Shown: in pieces, positions 63,303-64,000 of the stretch
Layout: each line of letters starts with the position of its first letter
Position numbering within the stretch: the first letter of the stretch is position 1
Origin: Bordetella genomosp. 13
Lineage (GTDB): Bacteria; Pseudomonadota; Gammaproteobacteria; Burkholderiales; Burkholderiaceae_B
Assembly (NCBI RefSeq): GCF_007679965.1
Contig: NZ_VEHL01000004.1
Location: 310,001-374,000 of the forward strand
Length of the DNA: 64,000 nucleotides
Reading direction: 5' to 3'
The notes under the pieces: generated by a model
Told to the model about the DNA's origin: nothing
The model's input: the letters and a program-made list of their open reading frames with translations, nothing else
The model's database searches: none
Program-made: the position numbers and the translations under genes

Positions 63303-63893
63303 ATGCAGACTTCCGCTATTTCGCGTTTGACCACCCTGTGCGGCGCCCTGGCGCTTGGCGCGGCCATGCTGCCGGCCGTGTCCATGGCCCAGAAATCGGC
63401 CGACAAATCGGCCCAAGAGCAATACAAGATGGATGTCCAGCGCTGCAACGCCGGCCAGACGAACCAGGATCGCCGTACCTGCCTGCAAGAGGCAGGCGCC
63501 GCGCTGCAGGAATCGCGCCGCAACCGCCTGGACGACAAGCAGCAGGGCCGCTACGACCAAAATGCCATGCAGCGCTGCGCCGCGCTGCCCACGTCGCAGC
63601 AGCAGGACTGCATGACGCAGATGCAGTCGCCCACGCGTGTGCTGGGCAGCGTCGCAGGCGGCGGCGTGCTGCGCGAGACCGTGATCCAGGTGCCGGCCGG
63701 CACGCCGGGCGCCACGCCCGCTGCCCCCGCGCCGGGTTATGCGCCCCCGCCCGCGGGTGGCCAGGGCTACGCGCCCCCGCCGCCTCCGCCGGCCCCGGGC
63801 TCGGCGCCCGCCTCGGGCTATGCGCCTGCACCGGCTCCGGGCTACGCCCCGGCCGCGCCCGCCCCGGGCTACGCGCCGCCGCCCGTTCGCTGA
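63303..63893 (+). CDS. Exported four-cysteine protein with Pro/Gly/Tyr-rich tail
   Basis: A 196-residue protein of unknown function. A Sec signal (ISRLTTLCGALALGAAMLPAVSMAQ) ends near residue 30. The mature part has two similar Cys pairs, QRCNAGQTNQDRRTCLQ and QRCAALPTSQQQDCMTQM, which could form two disulfide-linked helical hairpins. The last ~55 residues are repeats around PGYAPPP and SGYAPAP. The ATG follows GGAGG by six bases. Short cysteine-paired periplasmic proteins of this kind occur widely in Burkholderiales. A sure function is not known. It has its own terminator. Confidence 0.85.
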   Translation: MQTSAISRLTTLCGALALGAAMLPAVSMAQKSADKSAQEQYKMDVQRCNAGQTNQDRRTCLQEAGAALQESRRNRLDDKQQGRYDQNAMQRCAALPTSQQQDCMTQMQSPTRVLGSVAGGGVLRETVIQVPAGTPGATPAAPAPGYAPPPAGGQGYAPPPPPPAPGSAPASGYAPAPAPGYAPAAPAPGYAPPPVR

Positions 63894-63924
63894 TCGCCGC
63901 GCGGTCCAGCCAGACCGTTGCGCC

Positions 63925-63955
63925 AAAAGCCGGGCACGCGTTGCCCGGCTTTTTC
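63925..63955 (+). terminator. Intrinsic terminator after the exported protein gene
   Basis: AAAAGCCGGGCA (63925-63936) and TGCCCGGCTTTTT (63942-63954) form an 11-12 base stem with a five-base loop and a T run. It lies about 30 bases after the stop at 63893. Confidence 0.93.
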
Positions 63956-64000
63956 ATTGTGAGTTCAGGTCGACGCAAGGCGCATGCCCTGCATGTCCCT

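Overview
The window is GC-rich, densely packed bacterial chromosome with no mobile elements, rRNA, tRNA or CRISPR. Composition, gene content and start-codon style fit a betaproteobacterium of the Alcaligenaceae (Bordetella/Achromobacter group). This is inferred from gene families, because no database could be searched. About 60 protein genes are supported.

Positions 1-14921 (minus strand) hold most of an aryl polyene (APE) biosynthesis operon, cut by the left edge. In transcription order it encodes a chain-length factor, a PlsC-type acyltransferase, two acyl carrier proteins, a small membrane protein, an AMP-ligase/dehydratase fusion, a glycosyltransferase, a LpxL-type acyltransferase, a thioesterase, a LolA-like carrier, an MMPL exporter, a cation/proton antiporter, a flavin-dependent halogenase-like enzyme, a lipoprotein, a ketosynthase, a dehydratase and a ketoreductase. 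Most junctions are 4-base ATGA overlaps. A phosphopantetheinyl transferase that would activate the carrier proteins is transcribed divergently. The halogenase-like enzyme and the antiporter are not part of the APE gene set I know and make this cluster the most interesting part of the window.

Positions 15741-21224 are the SOS mutagenesis cassette imuA-imuB-dnaE2 behind a clear LexA box. Next come a cytosolic chemoreceptor-like protein with a candidate sigma-54 promoter, a YpfH-type esterase and an Rpn-family nuclease. A MarR-controlled efflux operon follows (MarR, FUSC pump, DUF1656, membrane fusion protein, outer-membrane factor), then a diguanylate cyclase.

Positions 31279-36747 are housekeeping and metabolic: panB, queE-queD, a HAD hydrolase, arfB, L-asparaginase and a LysR regulator. 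Positions 36830-43615 form a peptide-type ABC transporter operon ending in an M81 (MlrC-like) peptidase. Positions 44033-50292 hold an NRDE protein, a YbaK-type deacylase, a VapBC-type toxin-antitoxin pair, a DJ-1/PfpI protein, glpD, a transglutaminase-like protein and an Lrp regulator. The Lrp gene is divergent from dadA.

The right end holds an unknown membrane protein, an SbcD/SbcC-like pair, a complete seven-subunit-type Mrp cation/proton antiporter operon (A and B fused) closed by a strong terminator, and a small exported proline-rich protein with its own terminator.
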